A stretch of DNA of 42,212 bases from contig CAZOWW010000033.1 of assembly GCA_964583765.1 (NCBI GenBank), positions 1 through 42,212 of the forward strand, written 5' to 3'. Position numbers and translations under genes: made by a program. Every line of letters starts with the position of its first letter. Position 1 is the stretch's first letter. Under the pieces are notes generated by a model that saw only the letters and a list, made by a program, of their open reading frames with translations, was not told the DNA's origin and made no database searches. The stretch is from CAZOWW01 sp964583765 (lineage in GTDB: Bacteria > Actinomycetota > Actinomycetes > Actinomycetales > Kineosporiaceae). Of this stretch, positions 1 to 9,093 are shown piece after piece.

Positions 1-33
1 GGCCGGAAGGCACGGGAAGAGGGAGGCTTCGGC

Positions 34-402
34 ATGACGATGGTCATGTTGGTGGACGATTCGCCCACCATGCTGATGAGCATCTCCACCGTTCTCCGCA
101 AGGCCGGGATGACCGTCGAGACCGCCAAGGACGGTCAGGACGCCCTGGACCGGCTCCGCACCGGGCTCAAGCCCAAACTCATCATCACCGATCTCAACAT
201 GCCGCGGCTCGACGGCATGGGGTTCATCCGTGCCGCCCGGGGCGCCGGTCACCGGTTCGTCCCGATCCTGGTGCTCACCACCGAGTCGGAGCACACCAAG
301 CGATCCGAGGCGAAGGCCGCCGGGGCGACAGGCTGGCTGGTCAAGCCGGTGGCTCCCGATGCGCTGCTGAGCATCATCCGCCAGGTCGTACCGGGAGCCT
401 GA
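34..402 (+). CDS. Single-domain CheY-like response regulator
   Basis: This 122-residue protein is one receiver domain with no output domain, the usual size of CheY. The acidic pair D8-D9, the phospho-acceptor D53 (in ITDLNMPRLDG), the T82/T83 switch position and K104 (in VKP) are all present, so it should be phosphorylated by a histidine kinase, probably a CheA. The ATG at 34 follows an AGGGAGG ribosome binding site by 7 nt. The next gene, a chemoreceptor-like protein, starts 2 nt after the stop, so the two are almost certainly co-transcribed. That pairing supports a chemotaxis or related signalling role over a free-standing transcriptional role. Its cognate kinase is not in the window and may lie upstream of base 1. 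Confidence 0.93.
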   Translation: MTMVMLVDDSPTMLMSISTVLRKAGMTVETAKDGQDALDRLRTGLKPKLIITDLNMPRLDGMGFIRAARGAGHRFVPILVLTTESEHTKRSEAKAAGATGWLVKPVAPDALLSIIRQVVPGA

Positions 403-404
403 TC

Positions 405-1457
405 ATGATCTGGTCGGTGTTCACGCCCGCGGGGCGGGGGGCGCGGTCGGCCCGTCAGGGGCCGGGGACCGGTGACGACGGCTCCCTGACGGACGCCGCC
501 GCAGCCTCCATGGAGCACTGGCAGCCGGTGCTGGCCGTGCTCGGTGCGCAGGTGGACGACGTCATCGCGCACACCGAACGCGCCACCTGTGCCGTCCTGG
601 AAGAGGTGCGCGAAGCGGACGTCGCGGCCGATCGCCTGGCGGGTCTCGCGCGGGACATGCTCGTCGCGACGAACGAGACGGTCGCCCGGGTCGGTCGCAC
701 GACGGGGACGACCGCGACCGCCATCGCGGAACTCGTCGAACTCGTCGCGGCGCAGAACGGTGCGATCCACGACCTGATCGGGGAGGTCGGCGGGCTCACC
801 CGGCACGTCGAGGCGATCGCCGAGATCGCCCGGGCCACGACGGTCCTCGCCCTCAACGCGAAGATCGAGGCATCACGGGCCGGGGCCGCCGGGGGTGGCT
901 TCGGCGTCGTCGCGGACGAGGTGAGGAACCTGGCCCGGGCCTCGGCCGGTGCGGCCGAGGACATCCGCACCGGGATCGACCGCGTGACGACCCTGGCCGA
1001 GCAACGGCTCGCGCAGGGACGGGGCGCCTGCGTGGGGGAGGACGGGACCGGGATCGAGAACCGGCTGACCGTCCTCGGGAGCACCCAACAGGACCTTGCG
1101 CAGGCCCTGGGGGAGACCACCGGGAGCGCGCTGGCGGTGGCCGAGGACGTCGAGCAGGCTGCGGCCGCCCTCAGCGAGCGGACGACGGCGGTCCTCGCCG
1201 AGGCTCAGTTCCAGGACATCATCCGGCAGTCCCTCCAGTCGGTCACCGGTGCGCTCGCCGAACTCGGCGAGCGCGTGGCACTGGTCGCGGCACACCTGCG
1301 CGAGTCCGGAGACGTGGGGGGGCTGCGGGAGTTCGACTCCTCGCTCGCCGCGCTCGAGGCCAGCTACGTGTCCCAGCGACAGCGACGCGTGCACACCAGC
1401 ACCGTGGGCGGCCAGCGGGTCGGTGGGGCCGCAGAACCCCCGATCGAGCTGTTCTGA
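405..1457 (+). CDS. Soluble methyl-accepting chemotaxis-like protein
   Basis: This 350-residue protein has no signal peptide, membrane segment or recognisable ligand domain. It is mostly alanine-rich helix with a clear chemoreceptor signalling hairpin at about residues 138-185 (IAEIARATTVLALNAKIEAS, then GFGVVADEVRNLA). That motif is the CheA/CheW contact tip of MCPs. A second motif, FQDIIRQ at 269-275, is often seen near the C-terminus of short cytoplasmic receptor-like proteins. A gggag ribosome binding site precedes the ATG. It lies 2 nt downstream of the CheY gene, so the pair probably forms a signalling unit. With no sensor domain, the input must come from a partner or from the approximately 40-residue N-terminal region. 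The family call is secure; the signal is unknown. Confidence 0.88.
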   Translation: MIWSVFTPAGRGARSARQGPGTGDDGSLTDAAAASMEHWQPVLAVLGAQVDDVIAHTERATCAVLEEVREADVAADRLAGLARDMLVATNETVARVGRTTGTTATAIAELVELVAAQNGAIHDLIGEVGGLTRHVEAIAEIARATTVLALNAKIEASRAGAAGGGFGVVADEVRNLARASAGAAEDIRTGIDRVTTLAEQRLAQGRGACVGEDGTGIENRLTVLGSTQQDLAQALGETTGSALAVAEDVEQAAAALSERTTAVLAEAQFQDIIRQSLQSVTGALAELGERVALVAAHLRESGDVGGLREFDSSLAALEASYVSQRQRRVHTSTVGGQRVGGAAEPPIELF

Positions 1458-1482
1458 GCCCGCTCGACCGGGGGACGGGCTC
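1456..1482. terminator. Candidate terminator hairpin between convergent genes
   Basis: Perfect 7-bp arms gagcccg (1456-1462) and cgggctc (1476-1482) enclose a 13-nt loop. The hairpin begins inside the stop codon of the chemoreceptor-like gene and lies in the 51-bp gap before the convergent GT87-like gene. It has no T-run, which is common for actinobacterial terminators. It could serve either strand. Confidence 0.4.
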
Positions 1483-1508
1483 CGGGGCGTTCCTGGATCC
1501 GGACCGGG

Positions 1509-2774
1509 CTACTCCCTGTCGCGCGCCTTCCTGCGGTGGCCGGGGTCGCAGCGGAGTCCATCAGCGGTGATCGGCGTGTCCGGGACGTCCTCGGCCACCT
1601 CGGCCTGGCTGCTCCGGCGGATCGCACGACGTTCGGAGTCAGGAAGGCGAGCGGGCGCCGGTGACGGTTGCCACGGCCAGAACCAGCCCAGGGTCGGGGG
1701 CAGCCAGAGCGCACAGCAGATGATCACCAGGCAGACGGTCAGGCGGGTCGCGCCGAGCACGGCGTCGGGAAGTTGCAGGTAGCGGCAGGCGAAGAGCGCC
1801 CCGAAGGTGAGCCAGGACCAGGCGGGGATCACCCGTCCGCGCCGGGCGTGGATGTCCCAGACCACCGCGCCCAGCAGGATCCCTGCGGTGTAGTAGCTGT
1901 AGACGCTGGGATCCAACATGATGCGCACGGCCGAGGCCACCATGACCACGGCCCGCCACCGGGAGCGGTGCACGGCCAGGGCGGCCAGAGCCATGCCCAG
2001 ACCGAACTGGGCCGGGCGGTCCCAGCCGGGAGTGTTGGGGTCGCTGACGCCCAAGGTCCGCAGGGACGACGACGCGACGTTGGGGATGGCGAAGCGGGCC
2101 GCGGTCAGGGTGTGCGGGTCCGCGAGCAGGAACAGCGCCGCGGCGCCGACCACGGGCAGCACCGCCCAGCACAGCGCGAGACGCCGTCCGCGGGGCAGGG
2201 CCAGGACCAGGGGCAGGAACGCGATGGCCCAGGGCTTGGCCAGGGTCGCCAGGGCCAGCGCGAGTCCGGTGGCGGTGGGACGACATCGGGTCAGTGCGTA
2301 CAGGGCGGCGGTCGTGCACAGGAGCGCCAGGACGTCGTCCAGGTGGGCGAACCGTACCGCCAGATTCGTCCAGACCGGCAGGAACACCAGTCCGGCCAGC
2401 AGCACGCGCCGGCGCAGCAGGTCCTGCAGTGGCTGGGGAGTCTCACGACGAGCGTCGCGTTCGAGGACCAGGAGCACCGCCCACCCGGCCAGGGCCATGA
2501 AGACCTCGGCGACGCCGACCCCGTCGTTGTGCTGCCAGGTGGTGACCACTCCCGCGAGGAGCAGGCTCAGCGGGCCGATCTGCAGTTCGGGGTGGACCGC
2601 GTAGACGTGCAGGCCACACCGTGCCGGTTCGTCCGCGTGGGGCAGGCACAGCAGGGAGCGGCTGCCGGTGGCGAAGTAGTGCCACGAGTGCCCGCCGTGG
2701 TGCCGGAAGATCGCCACCCACAGGGCCAGCCAGGCCAGGAGCACCAGGTGATGCCAGCTGCGGGTGAGGAACAT
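1509..2774 (-). CDS. Polytopic membrane protein, GT87 (DUF2029)-like glycosyltransferase
   Basis: This is an integral membrane protein of about 421 residues with roughly ten hydrophobic helices. It begins with TM1 just after MFLTRSWHH and has a loop containing YAVHPELQIGPLS, a pattern I associate with GT87/DUF2029 polyprenol-phosphate-dependent mannosyltransferase-like proteins. Later features such as AKPWAIAFLP and DPSVYSYYTAG also fit that family. I chose the ATG at 2774 because the 94 codons upstream in frame (to 3056) encode a Pro/Ala/Arg-rich stretch with a VPAVPAVPTVP repeat, unlike a membrane-protein start. The chosen ATG has no convincing ribosome binding site, so the exact start is uncertain. 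It lies 580 bp beyond the NRPS operon on the same strand, and nothing shows that it belongs to that pathway. The acceptor sugar or lipid is unknown. Confidence 0.72.
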   Translation of the reverse strand: MFLTRSWHHLVLLAWLALWVAIFRHHGGHSWHYFATGSRSLLCLPHADEPARCGLHVYAVHPELQIGPLSLLLAGVVTTWQHNDGVGVAEVFMALAGWAVLLVLERDARRETPQPLQDLLRRRVLLAGLVFLPVWTNLAVRFAHLDDVLALLCTTAALYALTRCRPTATGLALALATLAKPWAIAFLPLVLALPRGRRLALCWAVLPVVGAAALFLLADPHTLTAARFAIPNVASSSLRTLGVSDPNTPGWDRPAQFGLGMALAALAVHRSRWRAVVMVASAVRIMLDPSVYSYYTAGILLGAVVWDIHARRGRVIPAWSWLTFGALFACRYLQLPDAVLGATRLTVCLVIICCALWLPPTLGWFWPWQPSPAPARLPDSERRAIRRSSQAEVAEDVPDTPITADGLRCDPGHRRKARDRE

Positions 2775-3354
2775 CGTGATGGTCCGGACGCCAGGGCGCC
2801 CGGGCGCTCGGTGGGAGGCGCTCCGCCGGACGGCTGAGGCTCCCGTCGGGATGGCCACGGCCGAACCCCAGGTCGGGTGCGGGGTTCGACCGCCGGACGC
2901 GCGGGCGAAGGACCTGGGGCTCGGGGCGGTGTTCACCGGATGTGCGTGCCCAGGAGCGCACGGACCCGATGTCGGCACGGTGGGCACGGCGGGCACGGCG
3001 GGCACGGTAGCGCCGGAGCATTCCCGGCGCGAAGAGCGCGACCCGGGCCGGAGCAACCACCGATCGCGTGCGAGCCGCGACCGTGAACTGCGCGGATCAC
3101 ACGGGGTCTCCTTCCCGTGGCGGTGGCCCTCCTGCGCAACCGTTCGGACCGTTCCCTCGTGGTGCGAGAGACGGTGCGAGGCGGCTGTGACCTTCGATGC
3201 TAGGTGCGCAGTGCCGATGGGGCACGCCGTGCGCCGGAGTTCCCAGCGTCCGCTCAGGGAGGAGGCGGCTGCCTCCTCGTCTCACTCGCGTCCCAGCGCG
3301 GCCAGGCCCCTGGCGGCGAGCACCCCGTGCGTTCGACGGGTGGCCGATCCGTCG
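2775..3354. other. 580-bp intergenic region downstream of the NRPS operon
   Basis: I see no convincing gene here. Near 2978-3010 there is a short direct repeat of gggcacggc-type units. At 3100-3119 a hairpin with 6-bp arms (cacggg/cccgtg, 8-nt loop) could help end NRPS transcription, although it has no T-run. The region should also hold the promoter of the GT87-like gene, but no clear -10/-35 pair is visible. Confidence 0.5.
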
Positions 3355-6300
3355 TCACGAGGGCATCCCGTGCGAGACGTGTGGCTCACGACCGGAATCG
3401 ACGGCAGCAGGATCATCACGGTGCCGGCGTAGCTCCGACAGGCCGACCAGGTCGTCCGACTCGGCGTCCGGTACGTCGCGGTCGAAGTGGCGCAGCAACG
3501 GGTGCCACAGGGCGATCGCCACGCTCAGGGCCAGGAGCCCCGCGAACAGCAGGTAGGTCAGGGCGATGCCGCGTCCGGGTCCCGTGCCGATCACCTGCCC
3601 CACCGTGGGGGCCAGATCGCCGCCGGGTCGCAGGAGCGGCTGGAACAGGCCGCTCAACGACGGACCGACCACCACGAAGCCGATCGGCAGGGTGCACCAG
3701 GCGAAGAGGGTGTGCACCGAGAAGACCCGGCCGTGGTACCTGGTCGGCACCTTCACCTGCACGGTCGTGGCGTAGATGGCGTTCATCATGGCCAGGCTGA
3801 GGAACAGCCCGAAGACGCCGACCGCCACCACGGGCACCGCCGGACGCAGCCCGATCACCAGGCAGCCGGCGGCCATCCCGAGGGCCGACAGCAGAATGCC
3901 CCGCATCCGGTGCTGTGCCGGTCCGCCCCACACGGCCATGATCACCCCGCTGGTGGTCACCCCGGCACCGGCCACGATCGCCACCAGCGTGACGGTGGAC
4001 AGCGTGCCGAATCCCAGCACGAGCGGCTGCACCATCATCAGCGCGGGGCCGACGAAGAGGTTGGTGATTGCGAAGAAGAGGATCATCGCCCGGAAGCCCG
4101 GCCGGCTCATGGCGTACCGGAACCCGGTGCGGATCTCGGCCCCCACCGACTCCCGCCGCCGCCAGCCCATCATGCGGGGGAACCGGGTCGCGGCGACGAC
4201 GCCGATGACCACGAGGTAGCTGATCACGTCGACGACCAGGATCCCCGACAGCCCGATCGAGGCCAGCATCGCGGCGGCTGCCAGCGGCACCAGGAACTGC
4301 GTCACCCCGCCGGCGGTCTGCACCAACCCGTTCGCGTGGCCCAGGAACCGTTTGGGCACCAGTTGCGGCACGGCCGAGTTGTAGGCCAGCCGCTGGAACG
4401 TCAGCGCCAGGGAGAGCCCCGCCAGCAACACGTAGATGTGGCCGATCCGCAATCGGTCGGTGAGCACCAGCGCGAGGAAGCAGCCCTGGACGGCCGCGGC
4501 CGCACAGTCGCTGATCAGCATGACCGCCCGGCGGCTGTACCGGTCGACGAGGGCGCCCGCCAGGGGCAGGACCAGGATCCCGGGCACCATCCCCACGGCG
4601 GAGAAGATCGCCATGCGGATCAACGACCCGGTGTGCAGGTAGATCCACAACGGGACCGCGAACTCCGTCATCGCCGAGCCCAGCATCGACACCAGCTGTC
4701 CGGTGGCGACGGCGAGGAACCGGCGCATACCCGGCTCCGGGCCGGACCGCGTGCCGGGTCGCCGGTCGGGGGCGGCCTCGGCCAGCGCCCGGACGGCGGG
4801 CGTCGGGCCGGCGGAGGACTGGTCGGGGGGTGGCGGGTCGTCGGCGAGGGAGACCCCCTCGACCCACCAGGTTCCGCCGTCCTCCCGGCGAGGCAGCTCG
4901 ACCTCGCCACCTTCCAAGAGCGCCTTCCGGGTGCGGGACAGGATCGTCGCGAGCTCGTCCGCACGATGCTTGAGGAAGAAGTGGCCCGCCTCGTCGAGCA
5001 CCGCCAGGACGGCGGTGTCGGTGAGGAAGTGCCATTCGCGATAGCGCTCCTGGTAGAACGCCGTGATGTCGTCCCGCTCACCGACCACGGACACGATCGG
5101 CGCCGAGAGCCGCACGGTCCCGGCCGCCGTCAGGGAGGTGAAGTAGCGCTCGGCCCCCACGTTGTCTGCGCGCAGGCTCAGCACGAGCGTGCGGATCTGT
5201 TCCGGCTCCAGGCCCGACAGGTCGGCCCCGAGCGACTTCAGCCTGTTGGTGTAGATGCGGTCGCCGCGCAGGTGCTCCAGCCGCCGCCCCCAGGTCGTCA
5301 CCCACCCTTCGGGACGCGCGAACGGGAAGACCGCTCCGATGTAGACCGCCTCCACCGCCCGGCCGGCCCGTTCCAGTCCGCAGGCGAGGCCCACGGCCAC
5401 CGCCCCGCCGATCCCGCAGTGCCCGTACACCATCACCGGACCCTCGACCCGTTCCAGGACCTCGGCCACGCACGTCTCGACCAGGTCGTCGAACGCGAGG
5501 TGATCCTCGTCCAGGCCCAGGTCGTGCCCGGGCACACCCACCGCGTACAGCGACCAGCCCGCGGGCAGGGCCTCGGCCAGCGGCCGGTAGACGATGGCGC
5601 TGCCCCCGCCGTACGGCACGCAGATCAGCGTCGTCCGCGGCCGGCCGGGGGGTACCGGCGGGGTGAGCTCGTACAACAACCGCCGCGGCTCCCGGGCGGT
5701 GACCGGGACCTGCGCCAGCTCGCCGAGTTGGCGCACCGTCGGGTTCTTCAGCAGGTCCATCACGCCGATCCGGCCGGAGCCCGCGGGCAGGGCGGTCCGC
5801 AACCGGGCAACGACCTGCGTCGCCAGCAGGGAGTGCCCCCCGAGGTCGAAGAAGTCGTCGTCGATGCCGATGCGCTCGCAGCCGAGCACGGCCCGCCACA
5901 CCTCGGCGATGGTCCGCTCGAGTTCCGTCCGGGGCTCGGCGGTGGCCGCCCCCTCGGGCCGGCCGGGGACAGGCGCGGGCAGGGCTCGCCGGTCCAGCTT
6001 GCCGTTGGGGGTCAACGGGAACGCGTCGAGCACGACGAACGACCCGGGCACCATGTAGTCCGGCAGGGTGGTCCTCAACGCGCGTCGGAGCGGCGCGACC
6101 TCCAGGTCGTGCCGGCCGAGGAGGTAGGCGACCAGACGCTGGTCACCGGGCTGGTCCTCGCGCACCGCGGCCACGGCGTCGCGGACACCCGGCAGGTCGC
6201 GCAGCACCGCCTCGATCTCGCCGAGCTCGATCCGCTGTCCGCGCAGCTTGACCTGGTCGTCGAGCCGTCCCAGGTACTCCAGCGCGCCGTCGGGCCGGTG

Positions 6301-9093
6301 CCGGGCCAGGTCGCCCGTGGCGTACATCCGGCCTCCCGGTGGGCTGCCCGCGGGGGCGTACCGGTCGGCGTGGAAGCGTTGCGCGGTCAGCTCCGGCCGG
6401 TTCAGGTAGCCACGGGCGACCCCGGTCCCGGCGATGAACACCTCTCCCGGCAATCCCGGCGGCACCGGCCGCTGCCGGGGGTCGAGCACGTACAGGCGGA
6501 CGTTCTGGATCGGGCGACCGATCGGTACCCGGGCCAGCCCGACCAACGCCTCCGGGCGGCAATCCCAGGAGCTGACGTCGATGGCGGCCTCGGTGGGGCC
6601 GTACAGGTTGTGGACCGGGCATCCGAATCGGTCGGCGGCGGCCCGGGCGACGTGCACCGGAAGGGCCTCGCCGCTGCAGATCACCCGGCGCAGCGTGCGG
6701 CAGTACTCGACGCCGTCCTCGGCGAGCAGGACGGCGAGCATCGACGGCACGAAGTGGACCGTCGTGATGTGCTGCTCCTGGATGAGGTCGCGCAGGTACG
6801 CGGCGTCCTTGTGACCACCGGGCCGGGCCAGGACCAGCCGGGCGCCGGCGAGCAGCGGCCAGAAGAACTCCCACACCGAGACGTCGAACCCCGCCGGGGT
6901 CTTCTGCAGGACCGCGTCGTCGGCGCCCAACCGGTAGGTGCGTTGCATCCAGTCCAGCCGGTTGTGGATGCCGCGGTGGGTGTTGACCACGCCCTTGGGA
7001 CGGCCGGTGGACCCGGAGGTGTAGATCACGTATGCCGCGTTGTCCGGGCCGGTGACCGCCGGCTGCTCGTCCGTGGCCGTGACCTCGGTGGCGGTGTCGT
7101 CGGTGGGCCGGGACTCGGGCCGGCTCTCCGGCTGGTCGAGCCGGATGACCGGCATCGTCGGGGGGACCGCGGACGAGATCGCCGCGGCCGCGGTGCCGTG
7201 GACCAGCAGCGCCACCGGGGCGGCGTCCTCGAGCATGAACCGCAGCCGATCGGCCGGGTACTCCGGATCCAGCGGCAGGTAGGCGCCCCCCGCCTTGACC
7301 ACCGCCAGGATCGCCGTCACCAGTTCCGGAGAGCGCTCCGCGCACACCGCGACGATGCTCTCCGGCCGGACCCCGGTGCGCCGCAGCACCCGGGCCAGTG
7401 CCTCGGCCCGGGTGTCCAGTTCCCGGTAGCTCAGCACCACGTCCTCGAAGACCACCGCGACGGCGTCCGGCGTCCGGGCCACCTGGGCCTCGACCAGCTC
7501 GGCGAGCGTCGCGGGCTCGCCGATGTCCACTGTGGTGTCGTTCCAGCGGTGCAGCACCAGTTCCCGCTCCGCCGGGTCGAGCAGGTCGATGTCGCCGACC
7601 CGGACCGTCGGGTCGGCCGTGACGGCGCGCAGCAGTCGCCCGAGGCGGGCCGCGAGCTGTTCGATCGTCTCCGGGGTGAACAGGTCGGCGTTGTAGGTGA
7701 GGTAGCCGCCGATCCCGGTGCGGGGTTCGAGCAGGTACAGCTCGAGGTCGAACCGGGTGGCGCGGTGCTCGGACGGGAACGGTTCCACCCGCAGTCCCGC
7801 GGGCGGGCTGGTGTCGTGGGCGTAGTTGAGCACGCTGAAGGTCGCCTGGAAGATCGGCGAGCGGCTCACGTCGCGGGGCAGGCGCAACTCGGCCACGATC
7901 CGGTCCAGCTGCGCCTCCTGGTGGGAGAACGCGTCCAGCACCGTGTCCCGGACGCGGTCGAGCAGCTCGGCGAAGGTGGGGTTGCCGGCCAGATCCGCCC
8001 GCACGGGCAGCATGTTGGCGAACAGTCCGACCGTGCGTTCCAGTTCGGGCAGGGTCCGGCCGGCGACCGCGGAGCCGACCGCGAAGTCGTCCTGCCCGCT
8101 GCAGCGCCACAGCAGGGTCTGGTACGCCGCCAGCAGCGTCATGTAGGCGGTGGCCCCGTGCTCCCGGGAGAGCCGGAGCACCCCCTGGGCCAGGGACGCC
8201 TCGAACGACACCGCGCAGGCAGCGCCGCGGAAGGTCTGCTCCGCCGGCCGCGGGCGATCCGTCGGCACCGCCAGCGGCGGTACCCCGGCCAGCTGCCCCA
8301 GCCAGTAGGCGAGATCCTCGTCGGACCGCTCGCCGCGGTAGCGCTCCCGCTGCCAGGCGGCGAAGTCGCCGTAGCGGGCGCTCGGGGTGCGTCCCCGGAC
8401 GGCGCGGCCCTCGGCCGGAGGGACGGCGACCTCGTCGTCAGGGACTGTGACCTCGTCGGAAGAGCCATGGTCCTCGGCCGCGTCCCGCACGAGGTCGTCG
8501 TAGGCGGCGAACAGGTCACCCAGCAGCACGCTGATGGACCAGCCGTCGAAGACGATGTGATGGACGACCACCGTCAGCACGTGGTCGTCGTCGGCCAGCC
8601 GGACCAGCACCGCCCGGACCAGAGGGCCGGTCGCCAGGTCGAACGGGCGGCTCGCGGCCTCGGTCACCACGTCGACGGCGGCGCGCACCCGGGCCTCGTC
8701 GGGGAGCCCGGTGGGGACGTCGACCCGCTCCCACCCGATCCGGACCTCGTCGTCCACGACCACGACCGGCTGCCCGTCCGGGGTGGCCGGGAATCGCATC
8801 CGCAGGGCCTGGTGGCGGGCGATCGTCGCGTCCAGGGCCGCGATCAAGGCCTCGGGTTCCAGGCGTCCCCGCAGGCGGACGGGAGAGGAGATCACGTACG
8901 CGGTGCTGCCGGGTGCGAACTGGTCCATGAACCAGAGCCGCTCCTGGGCGAACGACAGCGGCGGGGCCGTCCCGTCGGGCAGCCGGGGGATCACCGAGGA
9001 CCGGTCGCGCGCCGCCCGCAGCCGCTGCCGCAGGAGCGCGGCCCTGGCCGCGGCGGGATCCGTCCCCGTCACGTGGTCGGCCGACGTCGTCAT
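3355..9093 (-). CDS. NRPS termination module C-A(Ser)-T-TE fused to an MFS exporter
   Basis: A 1912-residue fusion. The condensation domain (about 45-510) carries intact HHIVFDG at 179-185. The adenylation domain (about 520-1045) has YTSGSTGRPKG and FDVSVWE. I read its ten-residue specificity code as DVWHISLIDK, one change from the classic serine code. A carrier domain follows with S1088 in DLGGHSL. Next is an alpha/beta-hydrolase thioesterase (about 1150-1395) whose nucleophile elbow is GHCGIGG, so Cys1226 (codon TGC) replaces the usual Ser; the Asp near 1341 and H1371 complete a plausible triad. A charged linker leads to a 12-TM major facilitator domain (about 1456-1880) with GALVDRYSRR in the A-motif position. 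The start ATG overlaps the previous stop as ATGA. Combined NRPS/MFS proteins occur in actinomycete annotations, but the Cys elbow plus exporter is unusual. It probably joins Ser, releases the product and exports it. Confidence 0.93.
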   Translation of the reverse strand: MTTSADHVTGTDPAAARAALLRQRLRAARDRSSVIPRLPDGTAPPLSFAQERLWFMDQFAPGSTAYVISSPVRLRGRLEPEALIAALDATIARHQALRMRFPATPDGQPVVVVDDEVRIGWERVDVPTGLPDEARVRAAVDVVTEAASRPFDLATGPLVRAVLVRLADDDHVLTVVVHHIVFDGWSISVLLGDLFAAYDDLVRDAAEDHGSSDEVTVPDDEVAVPPAEGRAVRGRTPSARYGDFAAWQRERYRGERSDEDLAYWLGQLAGVPPLAVPTDRPRPAEQTFRGAACAVSFEASLAQGVLRLSREHGATAYMTLLAAYQTLLWRCSGQDDFAVGSAVAGRTLPELERTVGLFANMLPVRADLAGNPTFAELLDRVRDTVLDAFSHQEAQLDRIVAELRLPRDVSRSPIFQATFSVLNYAHDTSPPAGLRVEPFPSEHRATRFDLELYLLEPRTGIGGYLTYNADLFTPETIEQLAARLGRLLRAVTADPTVRVGDIDLLDPAERELVLHRWNDTTVDIGEPATLAELVEAQVARTPDAVAVVFEDVVLSYRELDTRAEALARVLRRTGVRPESIVAVCAERSPELVTAILAVVKAGGAYLPLDPEYPADRLRFMLEDAAPVALLVHGTAAAAISSAVPPTMPVIRLDQPESRPESRPTDDTATEVTATDEQPAVTGPDNAAYVIYTSGSTGRPKGVVNTHRGIHNRLDWMQRTYRLGADDAVLQKTPAGFDVSVWEFFWPLLAGARLVLARPGGHKDAAYLRDLIQEQHITTVHFVPSMLAVLLAEDGVEYCRTLRRVICSGEALPVHVARAAADRFGCPVHNLYGPTEAAIDVSSWDCRPEALVGLARVPIGRPIQNVRLYVLDPRQRPVPPGLPGEVFIAGTGVARGYLNRPELTAQRFHADRYAPAGSPPGGRMYATGDLARHRPDGALEYLGRLDDQVKLRGQRIELGEIEAVLRDLPGVRDAVAAVREDQPGDQRLVAYLLGRHDLEVAPLRRALRTTLPDYMVPGSFVVLDAFPLTPNGKLDRRALPAPVPGRPEGAATAEPRTELERTIAEVWRAVLGCERIGIDDDFFDLGGHSLLATQVVARLRTALPAGSGRIGVMDLLKNPTVRQLGELAQVPVTAREPRRLLYELTPPVPPGRPRTTLICVPYGGGSAIVYRPLAEALPAGWSLYAVGVPGHDLGLDEDHLAFDDLVETCVAEVLERVEGPVMVYGHCGIGGAVAVGLACGLERAGRAVEAVYIGAVFPFARPEGWVTTWGRRLEHLRGDRIYTNRLKSLGADLSGLEPEQIRTLVLSLRADNVGAERYFTSLTAAGTVRLSAPIVSVVGERDDITAFYQERYREWHFLTDTAVLAVLDEAGHFFLKHRADELATILSRTRKALLEGGEVELPRREDGGTWWVEGVSLADDPPPPDQSSAGPTPAVRALAEAAPDRRPGTRSGPEPGMRRFLAVATGQLVSMLGSAMTEFAVPLWIYLHTGSLIRMAIFSAVGMVPGILVLPLAGALVDRYSRRAVMLISDCAAAAVQGCFLALVLTDRLRIGHIYVLLAGLSLALTFQRLAYNSAVPQLVPKRFLGHANGLVQTAGGVTQFLVPLAAAAMLASIGLSGILVVDVISYLVVIGVVAATRFPRMMGWRRRESVGAEIRTGFRYAMSRPGFRAMILFFAITNLFVGPALMMVQPLVLGFGTLSTVTLVAIVAGAGVTTSGVIMAVWGGPAQHRMRGILLSALGMAAGCLVIGLRPAVPVVAVGVFGLFLSLAMMNAIYATTVQVKVPTRYHGRVFSVHTLFAWCTLPIGFVVVGPSLSGLFQPLLRPGGDLAPTVGQVIGTGPGRGIALTYLLFAGLLALSVAIALWHPLLRHFDRDVPDAESDDLVGLSELRRHRDDPAAVDSGREPHVSHGMPS

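Noticed and set aside
2775..3056. A longer start for the GT87-like protein (94 extra codons)
   Set aside because: The extension is Pro/Arg/Ala-rich with a simple repeat and gives no signal or helix. The ATG at 2774 puts the first membrane helix at the N-terminus as expected.
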